From XYA12-FULL-58-9 sp001798605 (GTDB taxonomy: Bacteria; Myxococcota; XYA12-FULL-58-9): 11,583 nucleotides of DNA. Of the stretch, positions 4,762 to 11,583 are shown piece after piece. The stretch is taken from contig DAINMX010000214.1 of NCBI GenBank assembly GCA_036736205.1, positions 1 through 11,583 of the forward strand. The letters run 5' to 3'. Below the pieces are notes generated by a model, which worked only from the letters and a program-made list of their open reading frames with translations, ran no database searches and had not been told where the DNA came from. The translations under genes and the position numbers were made by a program. The first letter of the stretch is position 1. Each line of letters starts with the position of its first letter.

Positions 4762-6747
4762 CTTGGCCATCTTCCAGATGTAATCGGTTTCGTTTTTGGC
4801 TTCATAGAAGAACAGGTGTCCCTCGGTCTCCTCTATTTGGACAATCCCTTGCTGCGTGTGTATCAGCTCTATTAGTCCGCCATTCGTTGGTGCCCTGTAT
4901 ACGTTGGATATTTCGGTGCCAACGAATGGGTCATCAGTCTCAATCCAGTACGCATAGTTTTCATCCACTACCATATCCCACGGCAGCGACCCCTGAGACA
5001 CCGCCACGGTTTCTGCCGTGCAACTTGGGTTAGGCATGCAATCTGAAGCCAACCGTTTAACGTTGCTGTCCGCCATCACGTACACCCATCCGTTCATTAC
5101 CTCGATCAGATTCCACGCGTCGAAGATGAACAAACGCGTGCCTACCACCGATCCTGTTTTGGGCAAGCGCCACAGTTCATCGACTGCGCTACTCGACCAA
5201 ACAATTACAAATATGTCTGTCTCGGTTACGACAATTGGATAGGTGTCCCATTTTGAGGACATGGCCGTGAAGGCCGTGATTTGAGATAGGCCTGCCGATT
5301 GCGAGTAGCTTTCGATGGTGGCCATGCCGTCAATGTGGCGCACCCAATAGAGCACGCCGTCTGCGTCCACGGCCACGTAAATTATCCGCCCGGTGGACTT
5401 GAGCCCGAGATTGTCGATCTCAATGACGTCTTGCCTGTTTTCGATTGAAACCGACCGCAAACAGTATCGGTCATTCACCTCATTGGTCGGATCTGCGATC
5501 AGGTTTATCGCAAAACCGTGTGTGTTTGTCCCACCGTAGGCCAAACCCGTAGGCTTCATGCTTTGGAAGTAAGTTGCAGCCGAAACGCTCCGCGCGTCTG
5601 TTCTTATCTTCTTGAGGCCGATGTCCCAGGTTTCCCCTATGTATGGGGATGCTCCAAACCACAGATCTTCATTCTGCACTTTCATGTGACCGATTGCGCC
5701 GGGCTCAGAAGGTATTTCGGCTATTTTGATCAGTTGGCATTGCCCATCCACGCACGAACCTTCGAGCCCGCCGCAGTCTCTTCCACAAACGCCACAGTTG
5801 AGGTGATCGACATCGGTGTTTGTTTCGCACCCGTCCACAGGATCGTCATTGCAGTCGTCGAACCCGCCAGCACAATCCAGAACGCAACCGGCCCCGCACG
5901 TGCCGTTGTCGACAACACTCAAGAGATCGCAATCCTCATCGGCCAGAAGATTTACGACCCCATCCCCGCACGCCGGAGCGGTACAATCGCTGTCGCAAGT
6001 CTCGCTACCTTCTTCACCATGGTCGCAATCTTCGCCGGTGTCCTGCACGCCATCGCCACACCACGGGTTGCGGCAATCCGTCCGGCAGGTATCGGGGGCG
6101 TCATCGGAGTTGTCATCGCCAAAATCACATTGCTCGCCGATGTCGTGCGCTCCATCACCACACCAGGGCTCGCGGCAATCCATGCGACACGCATTCGATA
6201 TGCTGTTGGAATTCGCGAGGCCTTCGTCACATTCTTCCCCATCATCCACAATGCCGTCTCCGCAACCGAGAGCCATGCAATTGAGACGGCAGGAAGCATC
6301 GGCTAAGTCGCTGTTGTCGTTGCCGCGATCGCATTGCTCGCCGTCATCCTGGACGCCGTCACCGCACCAAGGCTTGTGGCAGTCAGATCTACAGGCATCG
6401 GTGATGGAGTCGCTATTGTTGTTGCCATCGTCGCATTGCTCGCCGTCTTCTTTTACCCCATCCCCACAACCACTGGTTGAGCAATTGGTGCGACACAGGG
6501 CTCCCTGCAGATCGCTGTTCTCCGCTCCCAGGTCACACTTTTCGTTGGGGGCAACGAACCCATCGCCGCAGACCGCGTTCATGCAATTGGTTTTGCACAT
6601 ACCTTGATCATTGTTGAGCGCACCGAAGTCACACTCCTCAGTCCCGTCGACGACGCCGTTCCCGCAATTGCCGCCGCCACCCCCAGAAGGCGTGTTTCCC
6701 ACGGAACACCCAGCCAAAAGGAGCGCGGAAAATCCGATTGCTCGCAT
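4753..6747 (-). CDS. Lipoprotein with eight disulfide repeats and a propeller-like C-terminus
   Basis: A 664-aa protein. The signal sequence ends in a perfect lipobox LAGC (C14) with Ser at +2, so outer-membrane attachment is likely. A Gly linker (22-26) leads into eight Cys-rich repeats starting at C28, C60, C94, C128, C162, C196, C230 and C260, each C-GDG-x-GEQCD-x-C-x3-C (Myxo_disulf_rpt/DUF4215 type). Residues 289-338 hold a second Cys module (DGCETN, LNCGVCGRDC, CVDGQC) common in myxobacterial surface proteins. Residues 340-664 have repeated short beta motifs such as GVLYWVRHIDG, GWVYVMAD, YAYWIETDD and HLFFYEAKN, suggesting a beta-propeller. The SD AGGGAG is 6 nt upstream and overlaps the stop of the preceding lipoprotein gene. 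No MYXO-CTERM sorting tail is present. A structural or adhesive surface role is likely; the ligand is unknown. Confidence 0.85.
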   Translation of the reverse strand: MRAIGFSALLLAGCSVGNTPSGGGGGNCGNGVVDGTEECDFGALNNDQGMCKTNCMNAVCGDGFVAPNEKCDLGAENSDLQGALCRTNCSTSGCGDGVKEDGEQCDDGNNNSDSITDACRSDCHKPWCGDGVQDDGEQCDRGNDNSDLADASCRLNCMALGCGDGIVDDGEECDEGLANSNSISNACRMDCREPWCGDGAHDIGEQCDFGDDNSDDAPDTCRTDCRNPWCGDGVQDTGEDCDHGEEGSETCDSDCTAPACGDGVVNLLADEDCDLLSVVDNGTCGAGCVLDCAGGFDDCNDDPVDGCETNTDVDHLNCGVCGRDCGGLEGSCVDGQCQLIKIAEIPSEPGAIGHMKVQNEDLWFGASPYIGETWDIGLKKIRTDARSVSAATYFQSMKPTGLAYGGTNTHGFAINLIADPTNEVNDRYCLRSVSIENRQDVIEIDNLGLKSTGRIIYVAVDADGVLYWVRHIDGMATIESYSQSAGLSQITAFTAMSSKWDTYPIVVTETDIFVIVWSSSAVDELWRLPKTGSVVGTRLFIFDAWNLIEVMNGWVYVMADSNVKRLASDCMPNPSCTAETVAVSQGSLPWDMVVDENYAYWIETDDPFVGTEISNVYRAPTNGGLIELIHTQQGIVQIEETEGHLFFYEAKNETDYIWKMAKPL
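5884..6666 (-). repeat. Tandem array of eight Cys-rich repeats
   Basis: Eight units encode residues 28-288 of the lipoprotein. The Cys starts at 60, 94, 128, 162, 196 and 230 are exactly 34 residues apart (102 bp); the outer spacings are 32 and 30. Every unit has four Cys, 32 in total. The middle units share NSD...D.CR..C, and in three of them PWCGDG follows. Confidence 0.85.
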
Positions 6748-6757
6748 GGTTTGCTCC

Positions 6758-7462
6758 CTACTGGGGTGCTATTTCGCTCGGCCCACTCGCTGATTCATCT
6801 GCGCCGCCAATTACAACGCTGGTATCTCCTGATGCCGTGTTCCTGAGACCACCGGCAATGGCAGCACCGACGCCGGAGACGGTATTACCGATCCCGGCGC
6901 AAACGCCGTATTGTGCGGAGATAGTATTCGCGTCACCGGCTACAATACCTCCACACGACGTGTAGGTATGCCGTTTGCCCACGACCAGGTTGTGGCTGCC
7001 CGTCTTCTCAGAAACGACAGCAAAATCACAGGTACGACCTGTGCACGCCTGATTGCCAGTGCATGTGTTGCCATCGTTTGCGCCACCGCTGCACGTGCCC
7101 TGTGTGCGATCCTCATCGTAACCAATGATGAGATTGCCTTTGCTGGAATATGGCGGGTTCGTTTGACATGTCTCTCCTCCTCCGTCCTGGATGTAAACAT
7201 TCACGCCCTCGAAGATGACGTCACCATCTTCGTCGATTCTCGCAACGGCAAAGAAGGCGGTTGCCGCTGTCAAGGTGCCCCTGGCCTGCTCCAAAATGGT
7301 TGCAGTTTCTGCTGCTGTGCCCTGCACTGTCGCCAACTTGGCCTCAAGGACAGCTATCTTGGAATTGAGGTCATCGACCTGCTCCGGCTTCGCTAGCTCC
7401 CTCGTATCGTTATTGCAGGCTGTTGCCGCCAAGAGTACGGCGATGTGTATTCCCTTATCCAT
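6758..7462 (-). CDS. Lipoprotein with coiled coil and YadA-like head
   Basis: A 234-aa protein. Residues 1-16 are a lipoprotein signal with the acceptable but non-ideal lipobox ATAC (C16, Asn at +2). Residues 27-60 form a heptad-rich coiled coil (VDDLNSKIAVLEAKLATV). Residues 70-118 (FFAVARIDEDGDVIFEGVNVYIQDG, KGNLIIGYDEDR) and 156-228 (SHNLVVGKRHTYTSCGGIVAGDANTIS, then GNTVSG, RNTASG) match the left-handed beta-roll of trimeric YadA-like heads, with about three GxxNTxSG turns. Residues 120-150 insert a four-Cys loop (C124, C134, C140, C145). There is no neck or translocator domain, so it is a lipid-anchored, probably trimeric surface protein and not an autotransporter. GGAGGA (7468-7473) lies 5 nt upstream, within the end of the giant gene. 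Ligand unknown. Confidence 0.82.
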   Translation of the reverse strand: MDKGIHIAVLLAATACNNDTRELAKPEQVDDLNSKIAVLEAKLATVQGTAAETATILEQARGTLTAATAFFAVARIDEDGDVIFEGVNVYIQDGGGETCQTNPPYSSKGNLIIGYDEDRTQGTCSGGANDGNTCTGNQACTGRTCDFAVVSEKTGSHNLVVGKRHTYTSCGGIVAGDANTISAQYGVCAGIGNTVSGVGAAIAGGLRNTASGDTSVVIGGADESASGPSEIAPQ

Positions 7463-7463
7463 A

Positions 7464-10400
7464 TTAATCCTCCGTTGTCGTGAAGCTCATATCTTCCCCG
7501 CAGCCGTCGACGAACAGAATCCCACTATCCATTTCACCCGAGATGACGCGAGGTGACACCACAGGTATCTCAAATGTAAGGTTGCTTATGTATTCCGTGA
7601 ATCTAAGCCTCCGCCTCGAGAAACATAGGTCATCACATACCCTTATCCACTCGTACCCGTATCTTTCTCGGATCATACTGTACGTCTTGTAGTTGATGGT
7701 CGTGGTTGTCCAAGGATATATTGTGTATCCTGGATCGTAATTGAGGAAATCGGTAACAGTAAGTGTGGGCTCATGCACCAGATGCGTAATGTTGAGCGGT
7801 TGCGCTACGAGTGAGGGGCCCACCTCCAACGCTTGTCTTGGAGCATTATTGATCCAAGTATTGCCAATGAAGGTGTCATCTATCAAGGTGAGCGGCTCAA
7901 TAGCGAATTCCGTCGATAACCCGCCGTAGCAATCCTGGCCGTCTAACCTGTGTAAGTATGAGCCGCAGTTCAGGCTGCCCGCGCCGCAGGAAGGCGCGCC
8001 CGGATTATATGCGCAATTGTGATCCCAGTCGCTTCCTTCCGGATATCTTTTCCCCCATAACCGTTGCGTTTCATAGACGTCCATTCTCAAATTGGGCACT
8101 ACGATATTGTACGTCCATGGAATCATTGAGCTGGGTGGTACCCATGGAAGATGTAACGTTCCATTGAAAGCGCTGGAGTCATGCCGCTCGCCGAACTGTC
8201 CATTGAACCAACGAGCTAGTGTATTGAGTTCTAGCGTCTTGTTTTCCAAGGCTCCTTTGCTGCAAGAAGCAAAGACGCTCATTGGTTGTCTCAGGGCTAC
8301 TGTGAAATAGAATTGCTGCTCTTCTCTATTGCCGGAGAAATCCGTCACTCGCACATTGAGGTTGTGATTCTGATTACCTGGCTGCGCGAGCTCGACTCCG
8401 AGAGTTTGGAAAGAGAATGGAAGGATGACCACTCCTTCGCTCGTGATGCACGGGTCTATATCTTCTCGACAATGAGGTACGACCGTCCAGTCTCGCACCA
8501 CATTTCCGTCGGTTTTGTACTGATATTCAAAGGTTTGTTGGCCAATTTCGGACCACGCATCAGCTTCCCCTGCATGGTCGTCAATCATGAAGACGAGATA
8601 GGGGAGATTGTTGCTTGCGATGTCAGCGCCTTCGCCCGGGATGTAATCGAATCTTTGTGCGTACTTATCCAACGGGAATGGCGAACCTGGCTGACTCCAG
8701 TTGCCGTCCTCTAGTTGAACCTTCTGCAGCGGATCTGCAGAATACTCGACGTTTGAGCCATTCCAGGTCGGTTCGATGGCACTGGTCGGGTAATATGACG
8801 AATTCCCAAGCACCACCACCGGTGGCTCACTCTCGCAGGGCACGTCGAGCTCGAAGGTGTCGGCAAGCCCTAGCGAGTTGGTTGCGGTGATCTCCAGATC
8901 GCCAAACCCAGGACATGTCATCTCCAACCATAAGGATATTTCCTCTTCGTTATAGAAGGTTCCCGCTGAAACTTGCTCAAAGTTGACCTCGATCTCGGCG
9001 AACGAGGTTTGATCCATCACATTGATGAGTACCTCGAATGGACTTGCCCGAATGCCGCCGGGAAAGCTCACGGAGATAACTGGCGCAGTGTCTTGTTGTG
9101 AGGCGCTTAGCTCGAGTTCTTCTAACGTCCGATTTCCCTCGTTGTCCCAAGCCTGGAATGTGATTACATCGTCGATGTATGACGATGGCGTGACGTCACC
9201 ATCCCATCGCCAAGCACTCACGTCCCAATCAGATGAAAACGGAGCCTGGTAGCCGTACGGATAAAGGGATTGGACACCGTCGGGGTCGTAGGCAACCACC
9301 TCAATAGGGAGCACGGCAGTCAATTCTGTCCCCGCCGGCGTGATGTAGCCAACAGAGGGTCCGTGATCACTCGGGATTGGCGTATCGTCGAATAACTCCG
9401 AGGTGCTCTGGCTCAGTGCATCCAGAAAGCCGTTGGGGCCGACGAAGTCATAGGGGTCGAGATTGGCTCGATTGATACCGACATACCCATTGGACAACGG
9501 CTTATTGAAGATCCATTCGAAGACAGCGCGAGCAAGATCAGTTCTGAGGACATTGGCATGCAAGCTTTGAGAGCCGACGAGCGAGATGGGTGCGCCATCA
9601 CCGTCGAGGCCATTGAAGACAGCATCCTGAATGTCGAACACAAGGGCCTGCAGCAGTTTCGTCGCTGGCAGCGCGTTCTGATTGCCGCCCTCGGCCAATG
9701 CCATCTTGGCCCCGAGACTCGACAGCCCAACATGGAAGAGGGCGATTTTCTGCATCGCAATGGAGTTCGCGGACGCAGGCACAAAGAGATTGCTGGGTTG
9801 GGTGGTTTGCAGGTCAATGCCAACCTCCCCGATGTGCTCTCTGAGGAGCTGCTGCGCGTGTCCCCAGGCCTGCGTTGCGGGCTCGCCCTGCGCGTGGAGC
9901 TGCCTGGTAAGCTCCGCTACCAGGGTCGTCAGTGCATTGATGGTGACACCGTCTACTGCAGTGCCACTCGGCGTTGGGTTGTAATCAATCAACGTCGATA
10001 GCACGACGTTGCCTAGCTGCACCTCGCTGCCTATCGCGAGGTCCAAATAGACAGCCTCTGAACCGTAGGCCGTGACCATCACCAGGCCCCGGTAGGTGTC
10101 AGGGATTTCCACCGAGAACGTTGACGCAGTAGCCGAACTCTCCCCGAGCAAAGTTCCGGTGGGAAACGCTAGTGCCCGTATGGACGCACCCTCGACAGGT
10201 GTTTCCATGGCAACCGCGCCGTTGATGACGCCGGGTAGGTAGTTGTCGAGCGTTACCGGCACCGCGAGGGTCGACTCTTGGCCGAGTGAATCTGTGGCGA
10301 ACAGCTCGATCACGACCTGGCCGTCAACCTCAGCCGCTGTGTTCCACGACGCGGTGACCTCGTTGACCGCTGGTGCCTGGTCAATCATTCCGCTCGGTGT

Positions 10401-11583
10401 CCGTATCTCGAACACATCAATGCCTTCGGGGTCGCTCGCAATAGCCGAAATGGAGACCAAGCCAGTTAACGTGCTGCTAACCGCCGGGGTCGTGAGTGTG
10501 ATGACCGGAGCATCTTTGTTGATGATCACCGTGATGGATTTCTCGGAGACATTGCCTAAGTTGTCTTCGGCGACGACACGGATCGTCAGCTCGCCCGCCT
10601 CCATTTCGGAGGTGTTCACCTGGCCGGTGAGCGACCCGGAATCACCAAGATTGGAGGAGACTCCAACGATGTGCTCTTGCCCCGCACCGAACTCGAGACT
10701 GGCGATCCCACTTAAATCGTCTGCTACGACCAAAACATTAAATACGGCCGTCACGCTCGAACCGTCGATTGGAGCGACGAAGTCGATTGCCGGCCCAACG
10801 TAGTCAATGGACGCCGCAGGCGGGTCGCGGAAGAGGTCCGACGTGGACGCGCTCAGGCATTCAAGGAGGTCGGCGATGTCGGCGACGGAGACATTAGATG
10901 CATTCAGAGGGTTTTCGACGAACCACCGCAGGCCTTCGGCGAAGCCAGCGCCCTCGCCACGCATCGTGTCGGGTGACAGGGGCCATTGTTGGACGAATAC
11001 TGGTTGATGAAAGGCTTTGCCGTCGAGGTATCCATCCCCGCGCAAATCCTTCACCAGGGCTCCGAGCAGGCTTGCCGAAGTAAGACGCACCCCTGGCGTG
11101 ATGCCAAGCTTCTCGCTAATCAGCGCAGCCTGTTCGCTCAGGCCACCGAGCAGAATCCCCGAGAGCAGGGCAGGGGAGAGTCCTTGGGACGTTGCGACGG
11201 TGGGATCCAAGGGTGTCACCCCCACCATATCCATCCCAGGATTGGAACAGCTCAAAAACCCATTGACGGCTCCCGTTGCTCGTTCCCATGCGTCCTCATA
11301 AGGCATCCCTGTTGACGTCACGAGGCCATCGGCTTTTGCCATGGCGAGCGTTGTCCAAGGTGTGAGCGCAAAAGCACCGATGCCCTCTTCGAGTTTTGGG
11401 ATGACGCTGCAAAGTGAAGCGTCGACCAGCTCGATGGCCGTGCCTACTGCTGGATCGGTGAAACTGCCTCCCTTCGCACAGATTTGCACGATCTCGAGAT
11501 CGGGGCTGAGATTGACGGTGAACGCTCCAGTTTCATCGGCCTCGATCGATCCCGCGTCGTATGCGGCCATGGCGTGAGTGGCG
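7464..11583 (-). CDS. Giant multi-Ig/helical surface protein (5' end outside window)
   Basis: The frame is open through the right edge, so the in-frame ATG at 11570 is internal and the signal peptide lies outside the window. At least 1372 residues are visible. Numbering from that ATG: 1-55 end of a carboxypeptidase-regulatory-like beta domain; 64-250 helical domain with LTPWTTLA; 258-350 and 353-442 Ig-like folds; 448-525 second regulatory-like beta domain; 541-730 second helical domain (INALTTLV); 738-822 and 829-910 further Ig-like folds; 916-1368 an unrecognised Trp/Tyr-rich region with ten Cys. The first half is therefore a duplicated module. Extracellular location is inferred from the Ig domains and the lipoprotein neighbours. 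The gene ends one base before the next ATG (TAATATG), so it belongs to the three-gene operon. Precise function unknown. Confidence 0.83.
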   Translation of the reverse strand, partial: ATHAMAAYDAGSIEADETGAFTVNLSPDLEIVQICAKGGSFTDPAVGTAIELVDASLCSVIPKLEEGIGAFALTPWTTLAMAKADGLVTSTGMPYEDAWERATGAVNGFLSCSNPGMDMVGVTPLDPTVATSQGLSPALLSGILLGGLSEQAALISEKLGITPGVRLTSASLLGALVKDLRGDGYLDGKAFHQPVFVQQWPLSPDTMRGEGAGFAEGLRWFVENPLNASNVSVADIADLLECLSASTSDLFRDPPAASIDYVGPAIDFVAPIDGSSVTAVFNVLVVADDLSGIASLEFGAGQEHIVGVSSNLGDSGSLTGQVNTSEMEAGELTIRVVAEDNLGNVSEKSITVIINKDAPVITLTTPAVSSTLTGLVSISAIASDPEGIDVFEIRTPSGMIDQAPAVNEVTASWNTAAEVDGQVVIELFATDSLGQESTLAVPVTLDNYLPGVINGAVAMETPVEGASIRALAFPTGTLLGESSATASTFSVEIPDTYRGLVMVTAYGSEAVYLDLAIGSEVQLGNVVLSTLIDYNPTPSGTAVDGVTINALTTLVAELTRQLHAQGEPATQAWGHAQQLLREHIGEVGIDLQTTQPSNLFVPASANSIAMQKIALFHVGLSSLGAKMALAEGGNQNALPATKLLQALVFDIQDAVFNGLDGDGAPISLVGSQSLHANVLRTDLARAVFEWIFNKPLSNGYVGINRANLDPYDFVGPNGFLDALSQSTSELFDDTPIPSDHGPSVGYITPAGTELTAVLPIEVVAYDPDGVQSLYPYGYQAPFSSDWDVSAWRWDGDVTPSSYIDDVITFQAWDNEGNRTLEELELSASQQDTAPVISVSFPGGIRASPFEVLINVMDQTSFAEIEVNFEQVSAGTFYNEEEISLWLEMTCPGFGDLEITATNSLGLADTFELDVPCESEPPVVVLGNSSYYPTSAIEPTWNGSNVEYSADPLQKVQLEDGNWSQPGSPFPLDKYAQRFDYIPGEGADIASNNLPYLVFMIDDHAGEADAWSEIGQQTFEYQYKTDGNVVRDWTVVPHCREDIDPCITSEGVVILPFSFQTLGVELAQPGNQNHNLNVRVTDFSGNREEQQFYFTVALRQPMSVFASCSKGALENKTLELNTLARWFNGQFGERHDSSAFNGTLHLPWVPPSSMIPWTYNIVVPNLRMDVYETQRLWGKRYPEGSDWDHNCAYNPGAPSCGAGSLNCGSYLHRLDGQDCYGGLSTEFAIEPLTLIDDTFIGNTWINNAPRQALEVGPSLVAQPLNITHLVHEPTLTVTDFLNYDPGYTIYPWTTTTINYKTYSMIRERYGYEWIRVCDDLCFSRRRLRFTEYISNLTFEIPVVSPRVISGEMDSGILFVDGCGEDMSFTTTED
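9381..9950 (-). repeat. Second copy of the helical module
   Basis: Encodes residues 541-730 of the giant protein. It matches residues 64-250 in order: INALTTLV with LTPWTTLA, TKLLQALV with ASLLGALV, LARAVFEWIFNKPL with FAEGLRWFVENPL, and LSQSTSELFDDTP with LSASTSDLFRDPP. The copies are about 480 residues apart and clearly diverged, so the duplication is old. Confidence 0.7.
10821..11381 (-). repeat. First copy of the helical module
   Basis: Encodes residues 64-250 of the giant protein, starting GAFALTPWTTLA and ending STSDLFRDPP. It is followed, like the second copy, by an Ig-like domain whose opening is also shared (SSVTAVFNVLVVADDLSG against TELTAVLPIEVVAYDPDG). Confidence 0.7.

Noticed and set aside
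5518..6607. Long plus-strand open frames opposite the Cys-rich repeat array.
   Set aside because: They arise from the repeated, stop-poor antisense of the Cys repeats. The Ser/Pro/His-rich or Ala/Ile-rich products mirror the repeat codons and have no starts with ribosome sites.
11568..11570. ATG at 11570 as the true start of the giant gene.
   Set aside because: The frame stays open through the window edge, no signal peptide follows this ATG, and the sequence after it is the middle of a beta domain that matches residues 466-504 of the second copy.

Overview
The window is GC-rich bacterial chromosome and probably comes from a delta-proteobacterial lineage (Myxococcota or a relative). The main clues are a lipoprotein carrying eight four-cysteine disulfide repeats of the CGDG...GEQCD...CRxxC type, a lipoprotein with a short YadA-like beta-roll head, a giant multi-Ig surface protein, and a signal-peptide protein that joins a CsgG/TolB-like domain to a C-terminal beta-barrel-like region. 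All of these are typical of myxobacterial secretomes. Assignment rests on recognising families by eye; no search was run.

Layout. 1-63 is the last 20 codons of an unknown plus-strand gene, followed by a hairpin. 109-486 (+) is a small Cys-containing protein that ends at a good intrinsic terminator. 600-1727 (-) is the secreted CsgG-like/beta-barrel protein, convergent with the previous gene. About 470 bases without a convincing gene follow. 2220-3037 (+) is a two-gene toxin-antitoxin operon: a Phd-like antitoxin overlapping a RelE/ParE-like toxin by ATGA. 3223-4613 (+) is a second two-gene operon: a DUF6036/AbiEii-like nucleotidyltransferase followed by a protein with a C-terminal helix-turn-helix, a candidate toxin-antitoxin or defence pair. 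4753-11583 (-) is a tightly packed operon, transcribed leftward from beyond the window's right edge: a giant Ig/helical-repeat protein (its N-terminus is outside), a YadA-head lipoprotein and a Cys-rich repeat lipoprotein with a propeller-like C-terminus.

How the parts relate. The three minus-strand genes are separated by 1 and 10 nt, and each downstream Shine-Dalgarno lies on or next to the upstream stop, so they are probably co-translated and may form one cell-surface assembly. The two plus-strand modules in the middle look like acquired accessory DNA. Both have an AT-rich promoter whose -10 hexamer lies inside a perfect inverted repeat, and in both the ATG falls where the transcription start is expected, which predicts autorepressed and perhaps leaderless transcripts. 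These two promoter-operators, the uncharacterised nucleotidyltransferase/HTH pair and the internally duplicated surface protein are the most interesting items.
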